A DNA stretch of 64,000 nucleotides from Schistosoma mansoni (lineage: Eukaryota; Platyhelminthes; Trematoda; Strigeidida; Schistosomatidae): NCBI RefSeq assembly GCF_000237925.1, contig NC_031496.1:25537510-25601509 (forward strand). The letters run 5' to 3'. Positions 12,886 through 24,336 of this stretch are shown in pieces (the first letter of the stretch is position 1; every line of letters starts with the position of its first letter). The notes under the pieces are model-generated. The model made no database searches, was not told the origin of the DNA, and was given only the letters and a program-made list of their open reading frames with translations. The position numbers and the translations under genes were made by a program.

Positions 12886-13953
12886 TCAGTGACCTTTCGA
12901 AACCTTGAGGTTATTTATAACCTTACTAATTTTCAGACATGTGAAGGAGATAGATTTAATTGAGTTACCAGTCATGCATATAACTCTAGAAACAGAGCCA
13001 TTTATGGATTCTTTGCCATTTGCAAAATTACCACTGAAAAGGTCTGCTATAGTTTTTCGGTCATATATAAAACTATTACTATACAGGATGCATGGTATAT
13101 CAACATTTTGAGTTGATTTAGCACGTTTATTGTAAATATGGATTAGGTTTTGCACTTTTGAGCTAGTGCTTAGTGCTAATAGCTCTTCATTGATGGCTTT
13201 TAATCTATGTTTCTCTTTAATTTGGTTAAAAATTATTGTTATTTGTGTAGCTACCTTGAAGTCGTTAGATATAAAATAACGTTTCTTTAGGCGTCTAAGC
13301 TTATTACGATATTTAGGTGGTATATATGATTCGTAATGTTTACTAATCCTGTAAGTCTTAATTGGTGCACAGGAGTCTAGGCAAGAGTTAACAATCAAAT
13401 AGAATATGTTGATGGCATCTGTCAGACTATTACATGAGAAGAATTCATCCCAGTCTGACAGTTTGATCAGTGAGCGCAAGAGGTCCCAGTCTGCATGCAT
13501 ATAGTCTCTATAATTGCAGGTTCTTTGAATTGGTCGGTTGTAGGAGGGATGGATGGGGAGAGCACAAGCTACTATCCTATGATCACTGCTTTCAAACTCG
13601 TTGTATACTTGTGCAGATAGGGGAATGATATCCCTACTAAATATTAGATCAAGTGTATTATCACCCTTTGTTGGTGTACGAACCCACTGTGACCAGCAGT
13701 ACAGATTAAGGATCGATAAAAATTCATCATTGCTAGACTGACAACTACCGGTATTCCAGTTAATCCCAGGATAATTGAAATCGCCAATGATAATCTTAGC
13801 ACTGAAGTTTAGAGTGGATGCGTGTATAAATGCATTGATAATAAGATCATTCGAATTAACCGAACTATCAGGAGCTCTATATATACATCCTAGAAGTAGA
13901 CTACGATTCAGGGCATTTATTGATACCCAGACTGATTCTGGTAAATTATTCAA
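12886..13953 (-). CDS. CR1 LINE endonuclease C-terminal part and linker to RT
   Basis: A 355-residue open frame that is part of the LINE's pol ORF, not a host gene. It holds the second half of the AP endonuclease: GCIYRAPDSS, IIIGDFNYPGINW with the catalytic Asp-Asn pair, NTLDLIFS, and SSDHRIVACALPI with the catalytic Asp-His. A long connecting region follows before the RT. It ends at ISKVINNLKVSKGH, where the sister copy at 35.0 kb reads KGHGADGISS, so the stop is a single-codon change private to this copy. Confidence 0.85.
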   Translation of the reverse strand: MNNLPESVWVSINALNRSLLLGCIYRAPDSSVNSNDLIINAFIHASTLNFSAKIIIGDFNYPGINWNTGSCQSSNDEFLSILNLYCWSQWVRTPTKGDNTLDLIFSRDIIPLSAQVYNEFESSDHRIVACALPIHPSYNRPIQRTCNYRDYMHADWDLLRSLIKLSDWDEFFSCNSLTDAINIFYLIVNSCLDSCAPIKTYRISKHYESYIPPKYRNKLRRLKKRYFISNDFKVATQITIIFNQIKEKHRLKAINEELLALSTSSKVQNLIHIYNKRAKSTQNVDIPCILYSNSFIYDRKTIADLFSGNFANGKESINGSVSRVICMTGNSIKSISFTCLKISKVINNLKVSKGH

Positions 13954-15319
13954 GACACTATCTTTAACTTTGTTAGTTGTTATGGTATCAAAAGCAAATA
14001 TAAGACAACCGCCTCCTCGCTTAGTTTCTCTGTCACACTCGATAGTTCTGGATATTTAATTCGGAATCGGATAATGCTGGATAGCACCATGTTTCAGTGA
14101 TAAATATAAAAGAAGGCTTGGCTAGAAAAGCTAAGGTTGTCAAGGCTGAAATTTTGTTCAGAAGTGAACGTGCGTTAATAAGTAATAAGTTTAAAAAGGG
14201 AGTATGTAGTGTAAAAAATCCGAGAGCATCCTTATCGATGGTATGACTTCTAGATATGCCTGGACTATGGTTCAATGTGTTTGTCTGATCGTATGGGCTA
14301 TAGCTTGAGCGAATTGTAGTGCTAGTGGAACAAGGGATCTCTGGAGGCCGAAAAAAAAAATCCTTATTTTGGTAGGGTTGAATAATTTGTTGTACTTGTT
14401 TTGGTGGACAATTAAGACAGGTGCCTGCAAGTTGGGGTTGCGTTGATGGTGCGTAACCTAGTATTCCATCTTCCCCATTGCGAATGTGATGATAAGAGTT
14501 ACATCTTGCACGTTTAGCATTTATAACATTTGAGGGTAACCATGGGGCACGTTGGTTCATTGCGTCTGTCTAATTGTAGGCCTGCTTACATGATGGTTGC
14601 AGTGGCCGTCTCGTGAGACGTTTGAACGAAATGTGTCCTTATAACCTCCCTTACGATGAGAAGGGGAAAGCATGGTTTTAGAAAGTATATCTTTGTTCGG
14701 TAAGGCCATTGAAATATTTTTGGCATTTGGTCTACAACCAGAAGGTTTCGTATTTACTTTCTTCTTAATAGGTAAAGACTTTTTAGTTTTAACAGTGTTT
14801 TTAGGAGCTTTCACAATAGAATTAGGTGTTTGATTGTGGGCTTCAGATATTACACTGGAAAGAATCGCATTGGTGTCACTATCAGATATGTCCTGGTTAT
14901 CTAGGGTCACTAGAGGTATCAGAGGCAGACTAGCACTCTGAATTGGTTAATCAGTGCACTGTCCAACATGAGATAGATTATCTGCACCAGTGGGTTCAGC
15001 TGCTGGGGCGATCAGATTTGTTGTGACCTCAACAATGTTATTTTCGTTCATGGTACGCTTTTGCGTTTGTATTTGGTTGGTGGTTTTATCTGAGACTATA
15101 CGAGTGTTTTTAAACTTCATAAACGCACAGATTAGCTGTTCGGATTCTTTCAACTGTTCCGCTAATAAATGGGAATAGAAGCTAAACAGGATAGGGCATG
15201 AGTATGTTTGGTGCTTTTTATTTAGTCGAGTACATTGGCATGGACTGTCTTGGAGATTAGCTGCCTTTAGTATCGAATTCCTCAAAGTGTTAATGGCGAC
15301 TTTGGCCGGTATGTTATAC

Positions 15320-15342
15320 GCAGGTCGACTCTAGAGGATCCC
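15320..15342. other. pUC-type polylinker sequence (cloning artefact)
   Basis: The bases include gtcgactctagaggatcc, i.e. overlapping SalI, XbaI and BamHI sites in exactly the order and spacing of the pUC18/19 multiple cloning site, with matching flanks for 23 bases in all. It sits inside the ORF1 of a CR1 LINE, whose coding sequence resumes on the other side. This is best read as vector sequence left in a read or clone end and built into the assembly. Confidence 0.85.
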
Positions 15343-15840
15343 AGAGCATTCGTTTAGTGACTTCACTAGTTATAAAGTCGATAACGGATTCTACTTTGAT
15401 CCTGTCTTCAAGTTCTGCAGGAAGTACATCCTTTGACAACAGTAGTTTAAGAGGTGATAGTGTCTTTAGTTTAAGTTCTAGTTTAAGATCATCATGCTTT
15501 AATAAAAAGCCCGCAAGTGACTCCATTTTAAAACGCATGTCGCCTAATTGCTTATAAACGGTGTTTAATTCTCTCTTATTATTATCGATACCCTCAGTTC
15601 GTGAGTTAGGACTCATTATTAAGTTCGACACTGAGTCATCCAGTAACAGGTGTGGAATACGTCCACTCCCACTATTATCTGGTGCCACAGGAGTTGCTGA
15701 GCATGGGGTATATGTTAGAGCAGAATTGTTATTATCTGGAGAAAAAGAGCTTTTCTGGGCTCCTTTTCCGTCAGTCGACCCACTTTTCTTCAAGGGTTAA
15801 TTTATTATTATTGAGTGATAAACTAGGGTTTAACGGTATA

Positions 15841-18000
15841 TAAGCACTTTATAACGCAAACTTCAAACGTACCACAGAGAACCGGAACCCGTTTTGATGG
15901 AATGACTGATGTGTATTTTAAACTATTTGGAAATTGGGGAGCTCAAACTCGTCATAGGATTAAAGGATGAAAAATACAAGGTGACAAAAGTCCTATTTTA
16001 TCATACAAACAATTATCTAAACATGTATTTCTATCCTTTCACATTTTTAGGTTTCGGAAATGGACGTGTATCTGTATTTTCATAATTGGTTGCTCGTTAC
16101 TAACTTGGAGTTCTGAACTGCTTATCATTTATTTATTTGACCTTATTAATTATTCACTTAACAACCCTTATTTCATTTCGTTATTCATAAACGCGGATTA
16201 AGTCATATATTACTTACGAGGATAGACAGGATGTATATTTTGACACTCAACCATCCATATGATCTAAATGGAGTCAGATCGAGGCCTCCACAACTATTTG
16301 ATATGAAACTAGTTAGTAAAAACTTATGTGTGTAAGTAAATGATATTCATTATGAGTTTCCATAGATCACTAGGAAGCAGATAGTCTCATTTTGGGTTAT
16401 GGAATGTTAGTGTACACAAAACTGTGGAAGTAGTCATAAATGCATTCTGATCGGTATTTTAAATAATGCTTTTGTCATTCAGTCAGTTGTTCATTGTGCC
16501 AATATGAAGAGAGTTTTGATAAGTAGAACGTAAGACAATTCTTTAGTCAAAGTTACTCAACCCTTATATTTGTATTTATCAATTAAATTTCATGATTTCT
16601 AATGAGTCGCTTCCAAAAATCCAAAACTAAGTGAAGTTATGTAGTGTATCCATACTTTCGGCATATTTTATCTAAGGACGGGAATGATAAACATTTTCTA
16701 TTTACTATTACCATACAGAAAATCCTTGACAAAATAGCCCAAGATGAATCGAAGTGATAATACATAAGAAAGTGCATGACATAATCTAAATATCTTCGAT
16801 TGTTGTATCAGATAGAATGGTGATATGTTGTAATTAAGAGTATTTGAATTATTGTATAAACTAGTAATCCCAGAAACAACGCAATTTATTCAAGAAGTAT
16901 TCGATGAGCACCAACGAATGTACTGTATTTGGAATTCAAACTCAAAACAGTCCTCAATATAAAGGAATCATTGGTTCATTCAAACACCACATAATAACAC
17001 CATCTGATCAGTTATAGTGCATGCAAATCATAGAGAATTTCAAATTTATGAGAAAAAACTGACTGTTTAACAATTTTCCTAGAAAGAGTTCTAATGAATA
17101 CCAGTCTGTGAAGAATATAGTAAATTGTGGACAAAATCAATTGGAGGTGTTCCAAAGTGACACTGAAGATGCACAAACAATGTCACATTTTGATTGTTGG
17201 TTTCATAGAAAACAATTTACTACAAGTGTCATTTCAGTAGTATAATAATCAAATGATCAATTAATTGATATTATTGAAACTATTAACAATGAGCAAATCT
17301 TGTTTTCCATGGGATAGATTTCACTTTGTTTAACATAAGTATACCACAAACCATTGAAGCTATTTCCATTGGTAAAACAGCCGACAGTAATGAAATAATG
17401 TAAGTTAAATAGCGTTGGACAATTGCGTTAAGTATTTCTGCACAACCCTGAGGAAAGGAAAGAAATTGTCAAAATTACATACATACGTACAATGAGTACA
17501 TAAATTACAACAAATCGAATGAACAGTTTTAAGGAGACAATTCCAACAGGTTCATGCCTTCCAATACATTTGCAACAATAATTGAGTACGTGTTTTGACA
17601 AAGTATTATTGTTAGGAAGGGGTAATTGTAGTCAGATATCTATTCATGTTCATGCATGTAAACTTATATGTCATTAAATGTGTCTGTTAGGAAGAGGTGT
17701 TTCAGGTTTTGATAGTCAAATAATTCATTCGACAGAAGTGCTCATCTTCATTCCATGCATCTATTCATTTCAAGTTTCAGTTCTTATCCTACCATAACTT
17801 TCGGTTTTCACGTCACCAGTTCAAGTTGTACGAGTTTATCAAGTTGAAATGAAATCCATCTTGATCTACTTATAATAGTCTGATTCCAAGATTGGATTTG
17901 ATACTCTCATGTAAACTGAGAATTGGGTAGAAAGTTGATAATAAGTATACTATTTGTGATATCCTAATGAGCAGAAGATCGTATTCCTGACGTATTGTGA
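15841..18000. other. AT-rich intergenic with a dispersed repeat
   Basis: No coding region was recognised. The piece 16845-17000 resembles 60575-60730 on the same strand (shared blocks aatcccagaaa, gaagta.t.gatga.cac, gtatttggaattcaaa, cattcaaacaccac-like), so it is a dispersed repeat with one copy inside an IFT80 intron. The remainder shows nothing I can name. Confidence 0.4.
16845..17000 (+). repeat. Dispersed repeat, copy A (copy B at 60575-60730)
   Basis: The two stretches share a run of matching blocks in the same order over about 150 bases, including aatcccagaaa and gtatttggaattcaaa. No coding content, inverted ends or Pol III boxes were noticed, so the class is unknown. Confidence 0.5.
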
Positions 18001-18099
18001 CTAAATGTCAGTCACTTCTTCAGATAAAATAAACAACCAAAATAAATTCAACACAAGTGTAAACAGCATAGAGGTTACAGTGCAGAAGCAGCCTGTAGC

Positions 18100-20755
18100 T
18101 CCCATGATACTACTACCGTTCCAATACCCGGACAAAGGGGAAGGGTTTGGCATGGGGTTAGCCACCCCATCCCGTAGAAAGCCAACTCGCTAAAAAAACG
18201 CTAACCAGAAAAAATAATTCAAACTATTTAAAATCCGCCCTGGGAGTTGAAGGAGTTATTATGACGCCTCGTGAAGACAGCCGAGTTCCTTCGGTAGTCA
18301 TGAGGCCGATGCACCTTCTTACGACCATTACCACATTTTTATAGGTACATGAAACGTCCTACAATGTGGGAAACCGGGAGAGTCTTCCGAATCGCTGCAG
18401 AAATGAGTAAATACAACCTGGGGGTGCTTGGGATCAGTGAAACATAGGTTGGACAACAACGACTATTTTCAGGGGTGCTTCTGTTATACTTTGTCCATGA
18501 AGAGGAAAATGCTCCTTATACGCAAGGAGTAGTACTGATGCTGTCCGAACAAGCACAAAATGCACTTATTTGATGAGAATTTCATGGACCAAGTATCGTC
18601 TAAGCCTCCTTCGAAACAAAGAAAGAGGGCATTACGATGAACGTCATCCAATGCTATGCGCCTACCAACGACTACGATGAAGACGTTAAAGATAAATTCT
18701 ATGATAGGCTGCAGTCGATTGTCGACAAATGCCCAACAAAGGACCTGACCATTTGATGGGAGATTTAAATGACAAGGTTGGATCGGACAACACTAGATAC
18801 GAAGACACCATGAAGCGAGATGGACTGACTGGGAGAAAGGAAAGAAAATGGTGAGAGATTCGCAAACCTATATGCCTTCAATAAACTGGTCACAGGCCGC
18901 ATTATATTCCCACACAAATTCATTCAAAAAGCCACATGGACATCACTGGACCACACTACGCAGAAACAAGTTGACCATATCTGCATCGACAAAAAGTTCA
19001 GAAGAATGATGTAGGATGTGAGAACAAATAGAGGAGCTGATATAGCATCAGATCATCACTTGCTGGTGGCCAAGATAAAAATAAAACTTAGGACGCATTG
19101 GACACTGGGGTGGACATCATCACAGAAGTTTAATAGGTCTCTCTTCGAGATACTGATAGACTCAGAGAATTCTCGATAGCCCTCAGCAATATGTTCCAGG
19201 CCTTTCATGATCTACTCAGTGGAGAGGGAACTACTATAGAGAGCAACTGGAAAGGGATCAAGGAGGCAAACACTTCAATATGTCAGGAGGTACGGGGCAA
19301 CAAAAATCACCAACACAAGGAATGGATCACTGTTGATACACTGGATAAGATCAAAGAAAGGAGGAACAAGAAGGCAGCAATCAATATCAGCCGAACAAGA
19401 GGAGAAAAACCAAGGCACAAGCCAAATACTTAGAAGCAAACAAGCAGGTGAAGAGGGGCATAAAAACCGACAAACGTAAATACGTGGAAGATTTTGCAAT
19501 GACAGCGAAAAAGGCTGCAGGAGAAGAAAACATGAGACGATTGTATGATACAACAAAGAAACTGGCTGAAGATTACCGTAGACAAGAACGACCAGTGAAA
19601 AACAAGGAAAGCAAGATAATCACCAAAATTGAAGAACAACGGAACAGGTGGGTAGAATAATTCAAAGAACTCTTGAATCCACCAGCTCCACTGAATCCAC
19701 TCAACATCGAAGCAGCACCCACAGACATCCCAACCGATGTTGACCCACCCACCAACAAATGAAGTGATCAGCAAGACCATCAGACAAATCAAAAGCGGCA
19801 AAGCAGCGGGACCAGACAACATTCCAGCAGAGGCACTGAAAGCAGATGTAGCAGGAACTGCAAAGGTATTCCACGTTCTCTTCAGTAAGACTAAGGATGA
19901 AGACATCAACATCGGGATGGAAGCAAGGTATGCAATGGACAGCTAGGATGCAGCTGGACGATTTAAACGTCGCAGATGATCTGGCTCTTCTATCACACAC
20001 ATAACAACAAATGCAAGGGAAGACGATCAGTGTAGCAGCAGCCTCATCAGCAGTAAGTCTCAATATAAACAAAGGGAAAAACGACATTCTCCTATACAAT
20101 ACAGCATGCACCAATCAAATCATACTTGACGGGGAAGCTTTGGAGGATGTGAAAACCTTTATATATCTGGGCTACATCATCGATGAACACGGTGGAGCTG
20201 ATGCATATGTGAGGGCGACGATCGGCAAAGCAAGAGCAGCGTATTTACAACTGAAGAACATCTGGAACTTAAAACAATTGTCAACCAACACCAGAGTCAC
20301 AATTTTCAATACAAACGTCAAGATAGTTCTACTGTATGGGGCGGAAACTGGAAAAACCACGAAAGCCACCATCCAGAGGATACAGGTGTTTATTGAAAGT
20401 TGTCTACGCAAAATACTTTGAATCCGTTGGCCAGACATTATCAGTAACGATCTACTGCGGGAGAAAACAAACCAGTTTCCATCCAATGGAGGTAGAAATC
20501 AGGAAGAAGCGCTGGAAGTGGACAGGACACACACAACTGCGTCATGAGACATGCCCGCACTTGGGATCCTGAAGGTCACGGGAGAAGAGGGAGACCTAAG
20601 AACACATTATGCCGAGAAATGGAGATAGACATGAGAAGAATGAACAAAATTGGATAGAACTAGCAAGGATGGTCCAAGACACAGTGGGTTGGAGAATCGT
20701 GGTCAGCATCCTATGCTCGACTGGGAGTAACAGGCGTAGGTAAGTTAGTTAGGAA
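18100..20755 (+). mobile_element. RTE-clade (SR2-like) LINE with large internal deletion in the RT
   Basis: Plus strand. An endonuclease start near 18340-18450 (TWNVRTMWETGR, then EMSKYNLGVLGISE) is followed by VIQCYAPTND near 18650 and VDHICIDKKFRR and SDHHLLVAKIK near 18975-19080. The linker is at 19190-19660. The RT N-terminal IRQIKSGKAAGPDNIPAEAL is at 19770-19850. The RT core is then missing: the frame passes within about 60 bases to LNVADDLALLSHT (catalytic Ala-Asp-Asp, near 19970). The thumb (YLGYIIDEHGGADAYVRATI) and C-terminus follow. The 3' end carries a GVTGVG-like 'aacaggcgtaggtaagtta' block that is also seen at 26.6 kb. Several stops and frame changes occur in the endonuclease half, so it is dead. 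Confidence 0.88.
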
Positions 20756-20819
20756 ACAATGCAGAATATTTTAATATCAACATCCTCGATTTCATAATTT
20801 TCACAAAGATATTATTTAA

Positions 20820-21197
20820 AAAATATTTGAACATAACTATCCTACTTTAAATAACGATCCGAGTGAAAGATTTTTGGCTGGTTCTGTGATTTTACCTTAT
20901 CCTCAAGGTGAGACAGAAAAACTACAACAGATATTGAAAACGAGCAAAATTAAATCTCTTTATAAAGCAACCAATTCTCTAAGAAACGCTTTAGTCAAGA
21001 TGAAACATAAGATCCGGTTTATATCAACACATAATTGTGTCTACAGATTAGGTTATGTTGATTGGGATGCGTTCAGCGTTGGACAGTATTCCTGTGAGAT
21101 ATCGACTCGTGCCAACGAACACGTAAGCTACAAAAAATCACCTTACAATCCTGTAAACTTGCGAAATTCACAGGTGAAATCAGCAGTAGCAGTATGA
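20820..21197 (+). mobile_element. Penelope-like element fragment (GIY-YIG endonuclease region)
   Basis: The frame reads SVILPYPQGETEKLQQILK, then KATNSLRNALVKMKHKI, then NCVYRLGYVDWDAFSVGQYS and TRANEHVSYKKS. This is the RT-to-endonuclease join of Penelope-like elements, with a diverged GIY-YIG core (VYRL...VGQYS...TR.NEH). The usual Cys pair of the zinc-knuckle-like insert (C..CD..Y) is changed. The remnant ends with SAVAV, just before where the AVH..DTGH motif is expected. That later motif occurs in a separate minus-strand fragment at 24.34-24.54 kb. Confidence 0.65.
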
Positions 21198-21400
21198 AGT
21201 TGATATTTCGCATGAGAACAAAACATAAAAACATCTCTCTATCTACTTTTTAATTTGAGTTAGGGATTCAGATAGATTCTCTCCACGACCTATGTGAAAT
21301 GACGAGTTCCATTTTAGTGTAAATGCAATGCAGAATAATCAAAACTGTAATGCACTATCTTCAAAAACATTAAACTAATACTTCTGCATAATTGTAGTAA

Positions 21401-23239
21401 TTAGGATATCTCAACAAGTACAAGGACAAACAGAATCATGTTTCCACATATGGCTGACATATACTTTGTTATGATTATTTGTATTTCACAAGTACCAGTA
21501 AGTGTTTTCATCTTTGCAAAAAAATGATAGACTGATTCCTTCCTACTATAGCCTTACGCCAACATAATTATTTGTTTAAATGAATCACTGAGCATCTAAG
21601 AGTTCATGCGGTCAGTTTAAACTAAATGAATTTTACAGTGGCTACTATCGTGTTTCATAAATTATGAAACAATAAATATTTGTCTGTACATTTTTGCATA
21701 CAGATATTCATTTTATTTCTGAAGTAATATGAAAAACGCTAATCAGCGTTTTACAAGGAAGTATTCCCTGTAAACATACAAATTGTCATGTAAATTACAA
21801 AACTGTTGATCATCACTTACTTCATTATGCGGTGTTGTGCCTTTGTCAGGATAACATGAAACTGGTACTGGAAGATTACTGACAGTGTAATCCATGACTG
21901 AATCTGCACCACAACATTTATGCTTAAAGCACATCAATGACAAAGGAGTATCTTTTTTGGCAACACTAATTTACCTGTAATTGTATTGTGTTCACAAATG
22001 CTGCATAACTATTTTTTCTCATATAATGCTTAATAGAATCTTTGATAATATTTCGAAACATCATACCCATCTAAATATTGAATATAGAACGTGTTAAGCA
22101 AAAGTAAAACAAACAACATTCACTTGATTAAAACAATTACCTTTTGACGTAACATGCATGTCGTTACAATGACAACAATACCTATTGAAGCAGCTACTAT
22201 CAACAGTACTGTATACTATAGTAATATATATATCAATAAGAGAATCAGTATTAGTTCACGAGAACAAATTATACCTTACAATTGCATTAATTTTTCGACG
22301 TCCAGTTAAAACAAATAATATGCCAATACTACCAAGTGAAAATAGAAGACATCCAAGTGCCATCATAATAAATGTTAATGATAACATATGAACTGGTAAA
22401 TTACGTAAGAATGTACTAAGAAATAGATGTACATAACTGCCCATCACAATTAAACATATACCGAATACCTAAAATACAACAAAGAAATAAACAGTAATCA
22501 AAGCGAGAATAATAATTTTATGTAATTGAAATCATAAGCCAATTGAAGCCCGACCACCATGGAAAGCTTGGAAGCACTGGATAGCCGTTTCGTCATACTA
22601 TGGGATGTCTTAGCAGTGCGCATCCACGACCTTGCCTCGCGAGATATCGTATCATGGATGGGCACTGCTGAGGAGTACCACAATATGATGTTGGTTGGAG
22701 GTGGTCAACACGAAACCCTGGACCCGGGTTTCATGCTACTTGGCACTTATCAGCATGGTGTACCTGTAACCTTGAGGGAATTGGTACTCCTTGACGGATT
22801 CGATCCCGTGTCACTCAGCTTCACAGTCAGAGACGTTACCACTGAGCTATTCGGGTTGCGACCGACCTCCTTTAGTACTGAGATGTAATCACAATTGATT
22901 GATCACTGGGTGATGGTGATCAATGTCATGCGTGGCCACATTGCAACTTGATCGATAGAATTTGATCAGCACTAAGAAGGACTTGACACGCATGACATTG
23001 ACCACCACCCAGTGATCAATCAATTGTGAGTACTAGAATAGGACAAAACTGCCATCCAATGCTTCCAGGTTTTCCATGGTGGTGGAGCTTCGATTGTCTC
23101 ATGGTTTCGACTATAAAAATTACTAAAATCTCCACAAAACCCCGTTCAGATAAAAATGATAATAATAATCAATTAATCTACTTATGGATAACTTACTAAA
23201 TTTAATGAATTAGAGACAATTAGAAATGTCTTCAAACAT
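21401..23239 (-). CDS. Tetraspanin A (TSP-2-like family), multi-exon, first codons not found
   Basis: Four-helix membrane protein; the family is abundant in the schistosome tegument. Exons by splice signals: 23239-23197 (CLKTFLIVSNSLNL, TM1), 22468-22280 (end of TM1, small loop, TM2), 22215-22141 (TM3), 22070-21975 (large-loop helices), 21922-21821 (CCG motif with DY and PVSCY) and 21511-21401 (GTCEIQ, then TM4 and stop). Exons after the first are 189, 75, 96, 102 and 111 nt, all phase 0. This gives about 204 residues plus an unseen N-terminal codon or two, perhaps in or beyond the N gap. Compared with tetraspanin B, exon sizes match except that B's single 171-nt exon is split here (75+96). 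TM4 is short and ends VLVLVEIS, so a further splice is possible. Confidence 0.8.
22545..23110. repeat. Head-to-head inverted pair of tRNA-headed SINEs inside the tetraspanin A intron
   Basis: The left part (about 22550-22935) is the SINE in minus orientation: gcactggatagccgtttcgt is the reverse complement of the plus-type 'acga.acggc.atccagtgc'. The right part (about 23032-23110) is in plus orientation (caggttttccatggtggt, then ctccacaaaacccc). Between them, bases about 22890-22936 and 22988-23031 form an inverted repeat of roughly 45 bases around attgattgatcactgggtg. The transcript of this intron could fold into a hairpin. Confidence 0.7.
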
Positions 23240-23353
23240 CTGTATTGACATACGTCTGATCGTTTGCTACACATTATGATATGCAAGTAATTCCTCAGGT
23301 CTATTCAATGAAATGGACCATATCTACTTTTTTTCTTTATGATCATTTATAAT

Positions 23354-23553
23354 NNNNNNNNNNNNNNNNNNNNNNNNNNNNNNNNNNNNNNNNNNNNNNN
23401 NNNNNNNNNNNNNNNNNNNNNNNNNNNNNNNNNNNNNNNNNNNNNNNNNNNNNNNNNNNNNNNNNNNNNNNNNNNNNNNNNNNNNNNNNNNNNNNNNNNN
23501 NNNNNNNNNNNNNNNNNNNNNNNNNNNNNNNNNNNNNNNNNNNNNNNNNNNNN
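23354..23553. other. Assembly gap of exactly 200 N
   Basis: A run of 200 N. Its right edge opens directly into a unit of the 402-bp tandem repeat, so the gap probably replaces an unresolved number of further units. Its true length is unknown. Confidence 0.95.
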
Positions 23554-24297
23554 TCCTTGAGGTATTTCCTGGGAGTTCTAGTGAGAAGCAGTAACCGGTG
23601 GAGTTCACCTTGTGGGTTGTGAGATAGGAACTCACTGATGACATTGCTTAATGGTTGCTCAATTTCGTGAATCAGTTGAAGTTAGAAATTAACACCGTTG
23701 GATGCCAGCTCAGTGGTCTATCGGTTAAGGGCTTCGGCTCGAAACTGGTAGGTCCTGGGTTCGAATCCCGCGAGAGTGGGTTCGTGGACGCGCACTGCTG
23801 AGGAGTCCCATAATAGGACGAAACGGCCGTCCAGTGCTTCCAGGTTTTCCATGGTAGTCTAGCTTCAATTGACTCATGATCTCAACTCTATAAAAATACT
23901 AAAATCTCCACAAAACCCCTGTCTGATAATAATCAGGTGCTCACTAGTGACTGACTCCTTGAGGTATTTCCTGGAGTTCTAGTGAGAAGCAGTAACCGGT
24001 GGAGTTCAACCAGGTCTGTTGTGAGATAGGAACTCACTGATGACATTGGTGAATGGTTGCTCAATTTCGTGAATCAGTTGAAGTTAGAAATTAACACCGT
24101 TGGATGCCAGCTCAGTGGTCTATCGGTTAAGGGCTTCGGCTCGAAACTGGTAGGTCCTGGGTTCGAATCCCGCGAGAGTGGGTTCGTGGACGCGCACTGC
24201 TGAGGAGTCCCATAATAGGACGAAACGGCCGTCCAGTGCTTCCAGGTTTTCCATGGTAGTCTAGCTTCAATTGACTCATGATCTCAACTCTATAAGA
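23554..24297 (+). repeat. 402-bp tandem repeat carrying a tRNA-like Pol III head (Sm-alpha-type SINE units)
   Basis: Identical landmarks recur 402 bases apart: tccttgaggtatttcctgg at 23554 and 23956, and ttggatgccagctcagtggt at 23698 and 24100. Each unit includes a tRNA-like stretch with an A-box-like 'tggtctatcggttaagggc' and a perfect B box, ggttcgaatcc. A conserved body (cgtccagtgcttccagg, ttttccatgg) and the tail ctccacaaaaccc follow. The two visible units are almost identical, so the duplication is recent. Internal Pol III promoter function is inferred from the boxes. Confidence 0.85.
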
Positions 24298-24336
24298 ATA
24301 AGATAATTGTTTACCGAAATTCTGCTACAAACTCCG

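Larger units (their letters stand above)
11398..15840 (-). mobile_element. Nearly full-length CR1-type LINE (ORF1, endonuclease, reverse transcriptase)
   Basis: Minus strand, in order. ORF1 lies in pieces from 15793 to about 14560. An AP-type endonuclease follows: NARSLLNKISAL and FIFITETW near 14150-14060, then GDFNYPGINW and SSDHRIV near 13770-13590. The reverse transcriptase (12884-11398) has LDISKAFDMVNHQLL, the GVIQGSVLGPLLFLVFINDI block and catalytic YADDLKVVYS. It is broken by a frame change between the two endonuclease parts (around 14035-13955) and by a stop near 12885 just before the RT. Its sister at 33.4-35.0 kb reads through that stop position. The RT C-terminus ends about ten codons earlier than in the sister. 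A polylinker-like insertion interrupts ORF1 at 15320-15342. Confidence 0.9.

Noticed and set aside
19275-20114. Cysteine-rich hydrophobic minus-strand ORFs at 19.3-20.1 kb
   Set aside because: They are antisense to the RTE LINE. Sense-strand RT and linker motifs explain the sequence.
22559-22888. 109-codon plus-strand ORF
   Set aside because: It is the antisense reading of a tRNA-headed SINE copy, with no protein family resemblance.
23324-23644. ORFs spanning the N run
   Set aside because: They exist only because undefined bases contain no stops.
23698-23785. A functional tRNA gene at the B-box sequence
   Set aside because: The head has good A and B boxes, but I could not fold a convincing acceptor stem and anticodon arm. 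It recurs within a 402-bp repeat, so it is a SINE head.
23554-24297. CRISPR-like array
   Set aside because: The 402-bp units are long, contiguous and lack unique spacers, and the window is eukaryotic.
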